The notes beneath the pieces were generated by a model that saw only the letters and a program-made list of their open reading frames with translations, made no database searches and was not told where the DNA came from. From assembly GCF_014192715.1 (NCBI RefSeq), contig NZ_JACHYH010000005.1, positions 186,001 through 250,000 on the forward strand: a stretch of 64,000 nt of DNA, written 5' to 3'. The stretch's first letter is position 1; every line of letters starts with the position of its first letter. Shown here in pieces: positions 25,927-35,211 of this stretch. The translations under genes were made by a program, and so were the position numbers. Source of the stretch: Luteibacter sp. Sphag1AF (GTDB lineage: Bacteria > Pseudomonadota > Gammaproteobacteria > Xanthomonadales > Rhodanobacteraceae).

Positions 25927-26559
25927 ATGAAGCAAAAAGAACCGCCAACTCAAGCAGTTAAGCGCCGCAAGCCGTTGCAGCAACGGTCGCAGGAGAAGGT
26001 CGCCCTCATATTGGAAGCCGCTATCCAGCTCCTGGACAAAGGCGACATCGAGTCGCTTACCACCAACGCCATCGCCGAACGTGCCGGTGTCAGCATCGGC
26101 ACGCTTTATCAATATTTCGATGGCAAGCCGGCCGTGCTCAAGGAACTGGCGGACAGGGAAATGGGCGGACTATCGGATCGCATCCTGGCAAGCTACCGTC
26201 GCGCCTCCAGCCAATCATCGCGGGAGCGACTCCTGGCTATTTTTGGCGCCATCGGCCAGACCTATGGGGGACGCTCGAAGGTGCATCGCCAGCTTCTGGT
26301 GCACGCCCTGTCGCAGGGTACAACCAACCGGCTTCTGCCCATGATGGCCGAGCTCAGCAGCGAGATGACTCGCGAGCACGGCGCTGAGCAGGATTCCCGG
26401 CGCATGCTTACGCCTGCCCAGGCGTTCGTGTTGACGCATGCGGTCAGTGGCGTATTCCGCGGCCTACTTGTCCAGCCCAACGTGGACGTGCCACGACAAG
26501 CCATTGAACTGGAACTTGTCGAACTGATAGAGAAGTACGTGGCATCGGCACCGGTGTGA
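25927..26559 (+). CDS. TetR-family regulator
   Basis: 210 residues. The N-terminal HTH is canonical (TTNAIAERAGVSIGTLYQYF, residues ~40-60), followed by a variable ligand-binding domain. I start it at ATG 25927 rather than the in-frame ATG at 25888, because the latter lies inside the palindromic operator. It is divergent from the autotransporter gene and is the obvious candidate to control it. Confidence 0.88.
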   Translation: MKQKEPPTQAVKRRKPLQQRSQEKVALILEAAIQLLDKGDIESLTTNAIAERAGVSIGTLYQYFDGKPAVLKELADREMGGLSDRILASYRRASSQSSRERLLAIFGAIGQTYGGRSKVHRQLLVHALSQGTTNRLLPMMAELSSEMTREHGAEQDSRRMLTPAQAFVLTHAVSGVFRGLLVQPNVDVPRQAIELELVELIEKYVASAPV

Positions 26560-26653
26560 AGCGCCTGGAGCGGGCTGGCTCGCACGCGGCGCATGCGCTG
26601 CTGCAAGTGCGGCGCCGGGCTTTGCGGCCCGCCGGGCACCGGTCGCCTGTCGA

Positions 26654-27820
26654 TCAGTGATCCGTCTTTCCTGAGCGCACGGGCGATACGCCAGGCCCAT
26701 GTCGCCCACTTATGCTCAGGAGCAAAGCGATGCCGCCGCAGACCAGCAACGTATTGCCAAGTGATTGCGCCCAGCCGGTGAGCAACATTCCCACGCCAAT
26801 CATCAGGTAGTACATCAACCCGAACAGCGCGCCCGCCGTACCCAGGCGATCTCCAAAATCGGACAACGCCCTTCCAAGAACATGAGGAATAGCCAGGCCA
26901 AAGGCGAAAACCACCAGCAGCATCGGCGCAATAAACCATGCGCTGTGCCGCAAAGCGTGCACGCCCAGACCGCCACTCAGGACCAGTACCGCGCTGAGCA
27001 CAAGAACGTTTTCGGCGCGAACGCCTGCCCTGTTGAAGGTTCGATTGCTCCAGGCGCCCAGCGACGATCCGGCCGCCAGCAAGATACCGCTGGCACCGTA
27101 GGCGGACTTCTCCAGGCCCAGGTGCTGGAAGATGAAAGGACCCAGCGCGTAATAGCCGTACATGGCGACATTGAAGACCGTCACGAGCAGCGCCGACTGC
27201 CATACGCCGGTGTTGTGCATGAGCAACCGGAACGTTTCGCGCAACGACACGTTCGTTATCGGGCGGGACCGCGTCTCGGGCAGCGCTACGGCGCTCCAGA
27301 GGAACAATGACATCGCCAACACCAGCAAACACCAAAGCACGCCGCGATAGCCAAAAGCTTGCACCAAGGCGGCGCCGGTGAACAGGCCGATGGCCGGACT
27401 CAGCGCCAACACCATGCCCACCAAAGCGAACACCTTGGTTAACGTGGCCCCGGCAAAGCAGTCGCGGAGGATCGTCTGTGTCACGACCGATCCCACGGCA
27501 GCGCCGAACGCCGCAAGCGCCTGGGCGAACAGCAGGCCCTGGAACGTGGTCACACAAAGAGCGATCACCGTGGCGGCTGTATACACTGCCAAACCGGCCA
27601 GCATGGCAACGCGACGCCCGCACCGATCGCTCAGCCAGCCCCATCCGACCACGCCAAAGGCGAAGGACAGGAAATAGACGGCCAGCGTCTGCGCTGCCAA
27701 CCCGGGGGCCACGGCAAAATGCTGTACAAAGTCCGCCAGGGCCGGGCTGTAGAGCGTCTGCGCAAGTTGGGGAAACATCAGCAGCGCAATCGCCAACGGC
27801 AAGAAGTGTTTGTTGTCCAT
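26654..27820 (-). CDS. MFS drug/metabolite transporter
   Basis: 388 residues, ~12 membrane helices, with the MFS motif A-like GWGWLSDRCGRRVAML between helices 2 and 3. Nearest to the Bcr/CflA type of 12-helix drug:H+ antiporters (QTILRDCFAG resembles their motif C region). ATG 27820 has GGAGAGG upstream. It is divergent from an AraC-type regulator 95 bp away that probably controls it. Confidence 0.88.
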   Translation of the reverse strand: MDNKHFLPLAIALLMFPQLAQTLYSPALADFVQHFAVAPGLAAQTLAVYFLSFAFGVVGWGWLSDRCGRRVAMLAGLAVYTAATVIALCVTTFQGLLFAQALAAFGAAVGSVVTQTILRDCFAGATLTKVFALVGMVLALSPAIGLFTGAALVQAFGYRGVLWCLLVLAMSLFLWSAVALPETRSRPITNVSLRETFRLLMHNTGVWQSALLVTVFNVAMYGYYALGPFIFQHLGLEKSAYGASGILLAAGSSLGAWSNRTFNRAGVRAENVLVLSAVLVLSGGLGVHALRHSAWFIAPMLLVVFAFGLAIPHVLGRALSDFGDRLGTAGALFGLMYYLMIGVGMLLTGWAQSLGNTLLVCGGIALLLSISGRHGPGVSPVRSGKTDH

Positions 27821-27915
27821 GATGGCCTCTCCACGAGTGGGCCATTCTCGGAAGCGCCGCCTGTCCTGTCTCACGGAAGTTAGACAGAAAATGCGGCAAA
27901 CCGGACAATCGCGGC

Positions 27916-28683
27916 ATGGCCTGGTTAACCGCAGACTCCCTCTTTGATCCGGATAGCTTCGATGCGCCAGTCGTGGGCTGCGCCTCAACGCTGGCCAGTC
28001 ACGACTCCGGACTTCACTGCCATGGCCGCGGGCAATTGCTGTTTGCCCGAGAGGGCTGCATCCGCATCACCCTGGACGAGCAGCTATGCCTGCTGCCGCC
28101 GACGCGCGCCGCGTGGATTCCTGCCAATGTGCGCCATCGCGCCGTGATGCGGCAAGTGGTGGACTACCGCTCGCTCTGGTTCGACGCCACCCTTTGCCTT
28201 CGGCTGCCGGCGACGGTATCGGTCATTGATGTCAGCCCGCTGCTCGGCGCCATACTCGAGCCGATGGCCCTGGCGGCGTTCGACCATCCCTGGAGCAGCA
28301 ACCGCGACCAGCACCTTATCGGGTTGTGCATCCATGAAATTGTCGATGCACCACGCCAGCCCATGCTGCTCGCCATGCCCAGGGACCGTCGCCTTGCCGG
28401 TTTCACCAGCCGACCTGACGCGCTTCCACCGGAAATGGCGGAGCTGGCAAGACATGTCGGCGCGACCAGCAAGACCATCGGCCGCATTTTTCAGCGCGAT
28501 ACCGGCATGAGCTATCAGCAGTGGCGGCAGCAATGGCGGTTGCTGCGGGCGATTGAGTTGCTGGTCACCGGGGAGTCCATCTCCCATATCACCGGCGAAC
28601 TCGGCTTTTCGAGCGACAGCACGTTTATCGCGTTCTTCAAGCAGTTGCAGGGCTGCACGCCCAAAGCCTATCTGAAAAAGTGA
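27916..28683 (+). CDS. AraC-family regulator
   Basis: 255 residues: an N-terminal cupin-like sensor (HCHGRGQLLFAREGCIRITL) and a C-terminal double HTH (LARHVGATSKTIGRIFQRDT; ITGELGFSSDSTFIAFFKQL). It is divergent from the MFS transporter, a usual pairing for inducible efflux. Confidence 0.88.
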   Translation: MAWLTADSLFDPDSFDAPVVGCASTLASHDSGLHCHGRGQLLFAREGCIRITLDEQLCLLPPTRAAWIPANVRHRAVMRQVVDYRSLWFDATLCLRLPATVSVIDVSPLLGAILEPMALAAFDHPWSSNRDQHLIGLCIHEIVDAPRQPMLLAMPRDRRLAGFTSRPDALPPEMAELARHVGATSKTIGRIFQRDTGMSYQQWRQQWRLLRAIELLVTGESISHITGELGFSSDSTFIAFFKQLQGCTPKAYLKK

Positions 28684-28749
28684 GACGGCAAATGCGATGG
28701 TGGTGCGCGAAATCGTCGTAGCGAAGGTATTCCTCCGCCTCCAGCCGCG

Positions 28750-29067
28750 CTATCCCGAACAACGAACCCCACCCGGCCAGGGCTCAATAATGGTGGGCTC
28801 AACACGATAAATGCGTCCCGCCACACAGCGGGCCTTTCCTTTCCGCATGGCCTCAATCGCTGCACAGACATTCGCAACTCGTGCGTCGTCGCAGTTGGTG
28901 AAAGTAGTTGGCGAGCGCACTTCCGCAGCGGGCGGTGGTGGCTGCGGTGCAGCGACCTTAGCCCAATAGCTCTCAGACGAAAAACGCCCGGTCAAAATGA
29001 AGTGGTAAAGAGGCACGGTCCCTAGCGTCAACAATACCGCCAACGTGTAATTGGTCTTCGTGCCCAT
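28750..29067 (-). CDS. small membrane-anchored hypothetical protein
   Basis: 105 residues from ATG 29067 (GCAGGG upstream; a second ATG at 29073 is possible). One N-terminal membrane helix (YTLAVLLTLGTVPLYHFIL) is followed by a Pro-rich spacer (APQPPPPAAE) and a small domain with three to four Cys (NCDDARVANVCAAIEAM; GKARCVAGRIYRVEP). It looks like an inner-membrane-anchored periplasmic protein stabilised by disulfides. Not recognised. Confidence 0.6.
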   Translation of the reverse strand: MGTKTNYTLAVLLTLGTVPLYHFILTGRFSSESYWAKVAAPQPPPPAAEVRSPTTFTNCDDARVANVCAAIEAMRKGKARCVAGRIYRVEPTIIEPWPGGVRCSG

Positions 29068-29140
29068 AGCCATCCCTGCCCCCAAAGTTCCCGGGAATCG
29101 TAGCAGGAAAAAAAACAGAAAATCCGGGGTGGCGGCAACC

Positions 29141-29938
29141 TCAGCAGCCGAAGACAACGCCCCTGTTCTCCCCCCGGTGTGCCACCGAACACTTCCCAAG
29201 AACATCAAGCACCGAAAGCTTGTTAGGGTGTATGAAAAAATGATCCCCCTCGAAAACGATGGCCCGAAACGCACTGCGCGTCTGCATTTCCCACGCGTCA
29301 AGGTCACTCTCCGACACACTCGGATCAGCATCGCCGCCCAGCGCAGTCACGGGGCACGTCAGCGACTCCCCGTCCCTGTACTGATAGGTTTCCGAGATGG
29401 CGAAATCATCCCGTAGCTGCGGCAGGAAGAACTTCATCAGTTCGACGTCCTGAAGCAGTTCTTTCGGCGTACCGTTGTAGTCGGTGATTCGTTCCAGCAA
29501 GGCATCGTCGTCCATGAGGTGCAACGGCTCCCCTCCCCTCTTTATGTGAGGCGCGCGCATGCCAGATACTACGAGGTGGAAGGGCTGGGGGGAGTTGTAG
29601 CGTTGCAATGCGCGGGAGAGTTCAAAGGCAATCAGTGCGCCGATGCTGTGGCCGAAGAAGTAGAACGGCTTATCCGCCATCTCCGCGACCATTTCGTGAA
29701 GCGGTGCGATGACGTCGATGAGTCGGTTGAAACGTGGCTCGTTGAATCGGTTTTCGCGCCCGGGAAGCTGGACGCCAACGACCTCTATGTCTTCGGGGAG
29801 GTGGTCTTGCCACCCCCTGAATATCGAGGCGCCGGAGCCCGCGTAAGGAAAGCAGAACAGCCGTGCTCTGGCATCCGGTCGACGTGCGCCAATGGTCATC
29901 CATCGGGCGCGGGTCTCGGGATTATTCGTATACTTCAT
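29141..29938 (-). CDS. type II thioesterase (NRPS editing)
   Basis: 265 residues of the GrsT/RifR alpha/beta-hydrolase type: LFCFPYAGSGASIFRGW near the start, nucleophile GHSIG with Ser at 98, Asp in GDADPS and His in GDHFFIHP. These enzymes remove stalled acyl groups from NRPS carrier proteins. ATG 29938 lies 17 bases inside the end of the ATP-grasp gene, so the two are coupled. It is the last gene of the leftward NRPS-remnant operon and looks intact. Confidence 0.88.
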   Translation of the reverse strand: MKYTNNPETRARWMTIGARRPDARARLFCFPYAGSGASIFRGWQDHLPEDIEVVGVQLPGRENRFNEPRFNRLIDVIAPLHEMVAEMADKPFYFFGHSIGALIAFELSRALQRYNSPQPFHLVVSGMRAPHIKRGGEPLHLMDDDALLERITDYNGTPKELLQDVELMKFFLPQLRDDFAISETYQYRDGESLTCPVTALGGDADPSVSESDLDAWEMQTRSAFRAIVFEGDHFFIHPNKLSVLDVLGKCSVAHRGENRGVVFGC

Positions 29939-31313
29939 ACACGATGGCCTCCATGGCTCCCGTTGCGGAGTTGATGACACCGTCGCCGGCGTCCTTGGCC
30001 ATCAGGCGCAACCAGCAGCCGCCGTAGCCTGTGCCGAAGCCGAAAGCACCCCAGATCACGTCGTGTATACCGTAGCCTTCTTCTCCGCTTTGTCCGTAGA
30101 ACGGCAGCGACAGGCAATATTCCTGCGCCATCCATGCGCCCTCCGAGAACGCACGACGTACAACGCCTTGCCATACGTCGGCAGGTTGGAACCGGCCGAC
30201 ATACACGTCTTTCCCGGAGCTTCCGCGAGCAATCTTGATCACGAAATCCTCTCTGCGCTCCAGCAGAAGGGTTTCCAGATCGCCTGTCACACCATCGAAT
30301 TCCACAGGGCCACTGACGATGGCGGCGGACCATGGCACATGGGTTTCGATAAGGCGGCGTTCTTCGTCATTGAACAGCGAGGTGTTCTTGTGGTTATTGG
30401 CGATGGCCAGCGAACGCTTGTCGCCGATGACCATCACGAACGGGTTTCCTGGCCAGTACACCTTGCCGCCCAGAAAGCAGCGATACAGTTCGCGCGGCAA
30501 TTCGATGGTGGTTTCGTGGTGAAATGCCGCCAGCGACGTCACGCGTTTGCCGCGAACATATGCGCCGGTATGATCGAAGACAACGTCACTGAAGTCCGGC
30601 TCCAGGATGATCTCACCCGGCAGCTGGCATTCGTGCAGTGCTTCTTCAAACAGGGTACGGAACGTGTCGACACTGTCGTCGGTGAGTTCCGATCCCTGAA
30701 GAACGAACAGCACATTCACCGGATCATCCGGCGAGTTGCACCGCGCGCGACCCTGTTCGATAAGATGTTTCATGTAGTTTCGCGGGATGTTTCTCGACCG
30801 GCACTCGGTCGTCTCGAAGAACGACGCCAGCGCCGGCTGCTTGCGATACTGCTTGTCCATCCACTGGATCTGCCAGCCGCCGATGTTGGGACCGGCGTTG
30901 ATTTCCATGATCTTCAGGCCACGTGACGTCATTACGGCGTCCACGCGGAGCATGATCTGCGACAGGTCCATGCCGGACTGCATGAAGATTTCGCCCAGGA
31001 TGTCAGGCATGCGGTAGAACTCGGCAAATCGTTTCGCGTCCCCGGCAAACTCCGCCTGCACGGCTTTGTAAATCAGGGCAGGAACGCGACAGGCCGCATC
31101 CTGGAGCGTCTTCTGCATGCTGTCGACAATGAACCATGGCCACGATTGCAGCGGGTACTTGTAGTTGCGCAGGAACACGGGCAGCGAGTCATCCAGCAGG
31201 TTCAGGCGCTTCATGCAGCGCCCCTGGGTCACGCAATAGTCCAGAAACTTCACGGCACTGAAAGAGGTAAGCGCGTGGTTACTGACGATCTCGGGATTTA
31301 GGGAAACGTCCAT
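29922..31313 (-). CDS. ATP-grasp ligase-like protein of the NRPS remnant
   Basis: 463 residues. It has ATP-grasp features: FVIKIARGSSGKDVYVG (nucleotide-binding Lys and flexible loop), MEINAGPNIGGW (Glu and Asn metal ligands) and a final WLRLMAKDAGDGVINSATG. The EINAGPN block precedes the KIARG block, which suggests a circularly permuted ATP-grasp of the type found near NRPS and peptide-ligase loci. These enzymes join a carboxylate to an amine via acyl phosphate. Start ATG 31313 overlaps the upstream stop (TAAATG). It may have added an amino acid to the NRPS product. Substrate unknown. Confidence 0.75.
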   Translation of the reverse strand: MDVSLNPEIVSNHALTSFSAVKFLDYCVTQGRCMKRLNLLDDSLPVFLRNYKYPLQSWPWFIVDSMQKTLQDAACRVPALIYKAVQAEFAGDAKRFAEFYRMPDILGEIFMQSGMDLSQIMLRVDAVMTSRGLKIMEINAGPNIGGWQIQWMDKQYRKQPALASFFETTECRSRNIPRNYMKHLIEQGRARCNSPDDPVNVLFVLQGSELTDDSVDTFRTLFEEALHECQLPGEIILEPDFSDVVFDHTGAYVRGKRVTSLAAFHHETTIELPRELYRCFLGGKVYWPGNPFVMVIGDKRSLAIANNHKNTSLFNDEERRLIETHVPWSAAIVSGPVEFDGVTGDLETLLLERREDFVIKIARGSSGKDVYVGRFQPADVWQGVVRRAFSEGAWMAQEYCLSLPFYGQSGEEGYGIHDVIWGAFGFGTGYGGCWLRLMAKDAGDGVINSATGAMEAIVYEVYE

Positions 31314-32454
31314 TTATTGAATCTCCGCTGATGAGGCGCCAATCGCTTCTCTGAGATGCATGCAGAATTCCGCATCAAGTTCATTCACGAACGGAAGTGT
31401 CGAAAGCACCTGGATGAAGCCATAAGTGCTCTGCTCCACCTCGTTGGCGCATTCGATCTCGACGAGCCGAATCAGCGTTTCCTTGCTGATTGTATCGACT
31501 ATGGCGGTAATCCTGCCGCTGCACGGAAGCGACCTGCCCGAGCAACTGGATAAATGACTCGTCGTTCGGCGCGTCAAACCGATGCGCGTTCACATTTACG
31601 AACGACCCGATAATGTCCTTGTCGACGGCATTGCGCCGGTTATGCACCGGCGACCCGATCACAATGTCACTTCGTTGATATGACCGGCAGAAATAAACGG
31701 TCAGTGCGGAGACAAACACCGCCGCCAGATTCGCGTCGGCTGCGCCTGCCAAATGGTGCAACGCGCCAACCGATGCGGTGTTGAATGCAACGCTGACGCG
31801 CTCGCTGCATGTGCCATCGTCGGCCTTTGAGCGGGGCTCGAACAACGGTTCCGCCGGGCGCTCATGGCGCGCGAGCCAGTGGATTCGATTCTGTGCGTAC
31901 TGCGGGCTATCGCGGTAGCTCGCCTGTCGCTCCATGTACTCAGCGAACGATGGATATGACCTTCGGTAGCCCTCCTCAGCTGGATGAGCCTGCGCTTCAT
32001 ACGCATGCAGAATGCGCTGCATCTGCAATGCAAAGCCCCACCCGTCCATCATGAGGTGATGCGCTTTGGCGAAGTACCAGTACTCGTCACCTGGAAGGGA
32101 AATCAGCGCATCCTGGAAGACTTCACAGGAAAGGTCGGCAAATGCGCACTCGAACTGCGCTTGAATCCAGGCTTGTGCGGCGGCTTCAGTCGGACATTCC
32201 AGCACGCGAAGAGCAGACGGCGGTTGATCGGAAAGAACCGCGTGACACTCACTTGCCTCTTCGTGAAACCGTAGGCGGTATGCATCATTTCCCAGAAGAA
32301 CGTGCTCTCGTGCCCGCTTGAAGCGGGTAATGTCGAGCCGACATCGGTATTTCTGGAAACCGCCAATATTGTTCAGGACGCCGCCAAACAGCTTCCCTTC
32401 CAGATAAATATCCTGCTGTGCCGCCGTCAACTGCATAGTTTCGAAAGTTCGCAT
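31314..32454 (-). pseudogene. NRPS condensation-domain fragment with internal deletion
   Basis: From ATG 32454 the frame encodes an NRPS condensation domain: TAAQQDIYLEGKL at the start, HHLMMDGWG (the HHxxxDG catalytic motif) near residue 130, and IIGSFVNVNAHR near residue 280. After RQDYRHSRY (about 31495) the sequence switches frame. It joins TISKETLIRLVEIECANEV, which runs to a stop at 31314 and looks like the tail of the same or another protein. All downstream adenylation and carrier domains are missing, so a large deletion removed the body of the synthetase while the genes behind it stayed intact. Confidence 0.78.
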
Positions 32455-32810
32455 GAACCGACATCCCTATCCGCGTACATAAATACACAGCAAGACCGGC
32501 GCGCAGAGCGTCGGTACGACGGCTTGATCGAGCTCTGTGCCCCCCGGCACATGAATGCACAACGTGCTGCGGCGATGCGCAGGACAACTATGCGAGATGA
32601 GGCTTCCTTCGCAGCGTCTATATACACACACCAAATGTCGAACGGATGTGGCACAAATTCGGCACACATGCACAAATTCCACGTGCAACATCGAAAGGGA
32701 TGACATACGCTGCCGCGGCGCCGATGGAACGAAACGTTCTTCACGAACACATATGCGCGTTTTCGGCAAGCCGCTTCTTCGCAGTTCGGGCTAAACATTT
32801 GGGGATGTGA
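32455..32810. promoter_or_regulatory. divergent promoter region
   Basis: A 356-bp gap between the leftward NRPS remnant and the rightward peptidase gene, more AT-rich than its flanks. It contains a direct repeat GCACAAATTC (near 32651-32660 and 32670-32679) and CTATATA near 32619. No gene could be supported in it; it presumably holds both promoters. Confidence 0.4.
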
Positions 32811-35105
32811 ATGTCAGCAACGATCAGGGACAGACGTTGGTACAGCGGGATATTCGTTGCGTTGCTGATCGTGCTGGTTGTCGCTGCCTTCGTTATCCGA
32901 TGGCGCATGGACACCATCAAGCCGGACGCCGTAGGGGACAAGCCTTCAGGTGCATTTATTTACGAACGCGCCACCGATGTCCTTGCGGACCTTCTAGGCA
33001 ACGAAGCCCCGCATCCGGTTGATAGCGCCGCCAACGACGAAGTCCGTCGCAAGATTCTCGCAAGGCTGAATTCACAGGGTTACGACCCCGACGTCCAGGA
33101 CGTTACGTCCTGTGTTTCGGCGGAGCAAACCTGTGCCAGAGTGCGCAACATTGTGGCGCTCCGTGAAGGTGCCGCAGGTGGAAAACTCATTCTTGTCACT
33201 GCCCACTACGACTCCGTCCCCGCGGGCCCAGGGGCGAGTGACGATGGAGCGGGCGTTGCCATACTTCTGGAAACAGCCCGGCTGATCGGGCAAAAGCCGC
33301 CTGGCAAGAACTCGGTAGCCTTTCTTTTCACCGAAGGTGAGGAAGCTGGCCTCCTTGGAGCGGAAGCCTTCGCGTCGCGACATCCGCTCGCTGGCAGGGT
33401 CGCCGCTGTCGTCAACATGGAAGCGAGAGGCACATCGGGCCAGAGCATGATGTTCGAGACAGGCAGCCACAGTGGCTGGCTTGTCAACGCATTTGCGTCC
33501 ACGTCGCGACAACCTTCTGCCAATTCACTGATATCAGCGGTCTACACGCTGCTGCCGAACGACACCGACCTGAGCGTGTTCAAGGAGCGCGGCATACAGG
33601 GACTCAACTTCGCCTATGGCGAGAACTTTCCCCTCTATCACACCCCGCTGGACAATCTGAAAGCCGTCGATCCGGGCAGTCTTCAGCAGCAGGGTGACAA
33701 CGTTTACGACCTCGTCGATAAACTCATGGATGCCGATCTTCCCGATGGCGATGCCATGGGGAGTGTGGTTTATACCGACATTCTCGGTACCGGCATGCTG
33801 CACTGGTCGACGCTGTACGGGCAGATCGCCGCTATCGCGCTCGTCTTGCTGTTCGCGTTTGCAAGCTGGCGGTTGCGCAGATTCGACCCGTATGGAGGGC
33901 GGAGTGTCCTGTTCGGTGTGCTGGGCTTTCTCGTATCCCTGGTGGTGGGCGTTGCGGTTGCCTATGTCCTGAACTATGCCCAGTCCGCCGTTCACGGAAC
34001 CACGAACGCCTGGCACACCAGCAGTCTGTTCAACCGGTTGTTCCTGTGGAGCAGCGTGTTGCTCGTGGTGGTTTCATTGCAGCGACTGCTGGCGCGAAAG
34101 AGCAGCCCGGTAGGACTGTGGATCGGCATGGGCTGGGCATGGCTCATGCTGTCTGTAGCGACGTGCTTTGCGTTGCCCGGCATCAGCTATCTGTTCCTGC
34201 TTCCGTCCGTGCTGTTCGTGGTGTGCGCGCTGATCTGCTCGCGCCCCCTGACCGACGACGGTCGATATATGTTGCAGGTTCCTCCTGCGCTGGCCGTATT
34301 TGTCGTCGTCATTCCTGCCATTTTCCTTGTCGAAATTATGCTCGGATTCAACGGCGGCCTCGGCATTCTTGTCATGGGCGGATTCATCGGCGTCACGGCC
34401 AGCGTAATTCTTCCGTTCGCGCAGTCCGGAAATGCAACGCGCGTATATGCGTATGTCACCTACGTCGGCCTTGCCGTTGTTGTGGTCAGTGGTGCGCTGT
34501 CGTTCCGTGCGCCTGCCTATACCGCACAACGACCGCAGCCGTTGAACGTCATGTATGTGCAGGATGACCACGGCAAGGCCCTGGTTGCAGCAGGCACCGC
34601 ATTCAACCATCCGCCGGAGTCGGTGTTGGCAGCCCTGGGGCCGGACGCCGCGCTCAACAACGTATTTCCCTGGACAGATAGCCGGTTCTATACCGTGGCG
34701 GTTCCGACTGCCGCGCTCCCGCCTGCCCGATTGACGATTCTCAACACGACCAACGTCGGTGGCTCATGGCAGGTCACCGCGCGCATTGATGCCGATGAGC
34801 ACGCCTCGATGGTCGAGTTGCTTATCCCCAGGGCGGCAGGTCTGCAAGCCATTGAAGTGGACGGCAACCATCTGGACTATTCGACGAGCACGCGCGACCA
34901 CAATCCTTTCATCTGTCGCGGAGCATCGTGCAACGGTCGCCAGATCACGATGACGCTGAAAGAAACCGGACACGAGGCGATCATCGCTGTGGAATACCGG
35001 CAGCTTCCGGAAAAGGCAGCAGCCGTCGCACGTGCCCGTGGCAATCTGGCGACGGCACGCAGCGATGGGAATCAGAGCCTTGTGCTGGGGACGGTGCAAC
35101 TCTGA
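32811..35105 (+). CDS. membrane-bound M28-family metallopeptidase
   Basis: 764 residues. An N-terminal membrane anchor is followed by a co-catalytic zinc peptidase domain. It carries VTAHYDSVPAGPGASDDGAG (His and Asp ligands), FLFTEGEEAGLLGAEAF (the Glu-Glu pair), VNMEARGTSG, and YHTPLDN (last His). About eight further membrane helices and a C-terminal beta-rich domain follow. This is the layout of the ER-metallopeptidase-1/vacuolar M28 type that also occurs in proteobacteria. It would release N-terminal amino acids in the periplasm. Start has GGGGATG upstream. Confidence 0.88.
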   Translation: MSATIRDRRWYSGIFVALLIVLVVAAFVIRWRMDTIKPDAVGDKPSGAFIYERATDVLADLLGNEAPHPVDSAANDEVRRKILARLNSQGYDPDVQDVTSCVSAEQTCARVRNIVALREGAAGGKLILVTAHYDSVPAGPGASDDGAGVAILLETARLIGQKPPGKNSVAFLFTEGEEAGLLGAEAFASRHPLAGRVAAVVNMEARGTSGQSMMFETGSHSGWLVNAFASTSRQPSANSLISAVYTLLPNDTDLSVFKERGIQGLNFAYGENFPLYHTPLDNLKAVDPGSLQQQGDNVYDLVDKLMDADLPDGDAMGSVVYTDILGTGMLHWSTLYGQIAAIALVLLFAFASWRLRRFDPYGGRSVLFGVLGFLVSLVVGVAVAYVLNYAQSAVHGTTNAWHTSSLFNRLFLWSSVLLVVVSLQRLLARKSSPVGLWIGMGWAWLMLSVATCFALPGISYLFLLPSVLFVVCALICSRPLTDDGRYMLQVPPALAVFVVVIPAIFLVEIMLGFNGGLGILVMGGFIGVTASVILPFAQSGNATRVYAYVTYVGLAVVVVSGALSFRAPAYTAQRPQPLNVMYVQDDHGKALVAAGTAFNHPPESVLAALGPDAALNNVFPWTDSRFYTVAVPTAALPPARLTILNTTNVGGSWQVTARIDADEHASMVELLIPRAAGLQAIEVDGNHLDYSTSTRDHNPFICRGASCNGRQITMTLKETGHEAIIAVEYRQLPEKAAAVARARGNLATARSDGNQSLVLGTVQL

Positions 35106-35211
35106 GCAGGATATTGCGCTTCGCATTCGGCATGCGTTTACTGACTTTCAGCACATGTCCGGTCGTCAGGTCGATCTACAATCGTGCATTGCCCGCATAC
35201 ATGGATTCACG

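Noticed and set aside
32427-32798. Minus-strand frame in the gap upstream of the NRPS fragment
   Set aside because: Cys/Arg-rich, no ribosome site and no plausible domain; the region behaves like a promoter gap.
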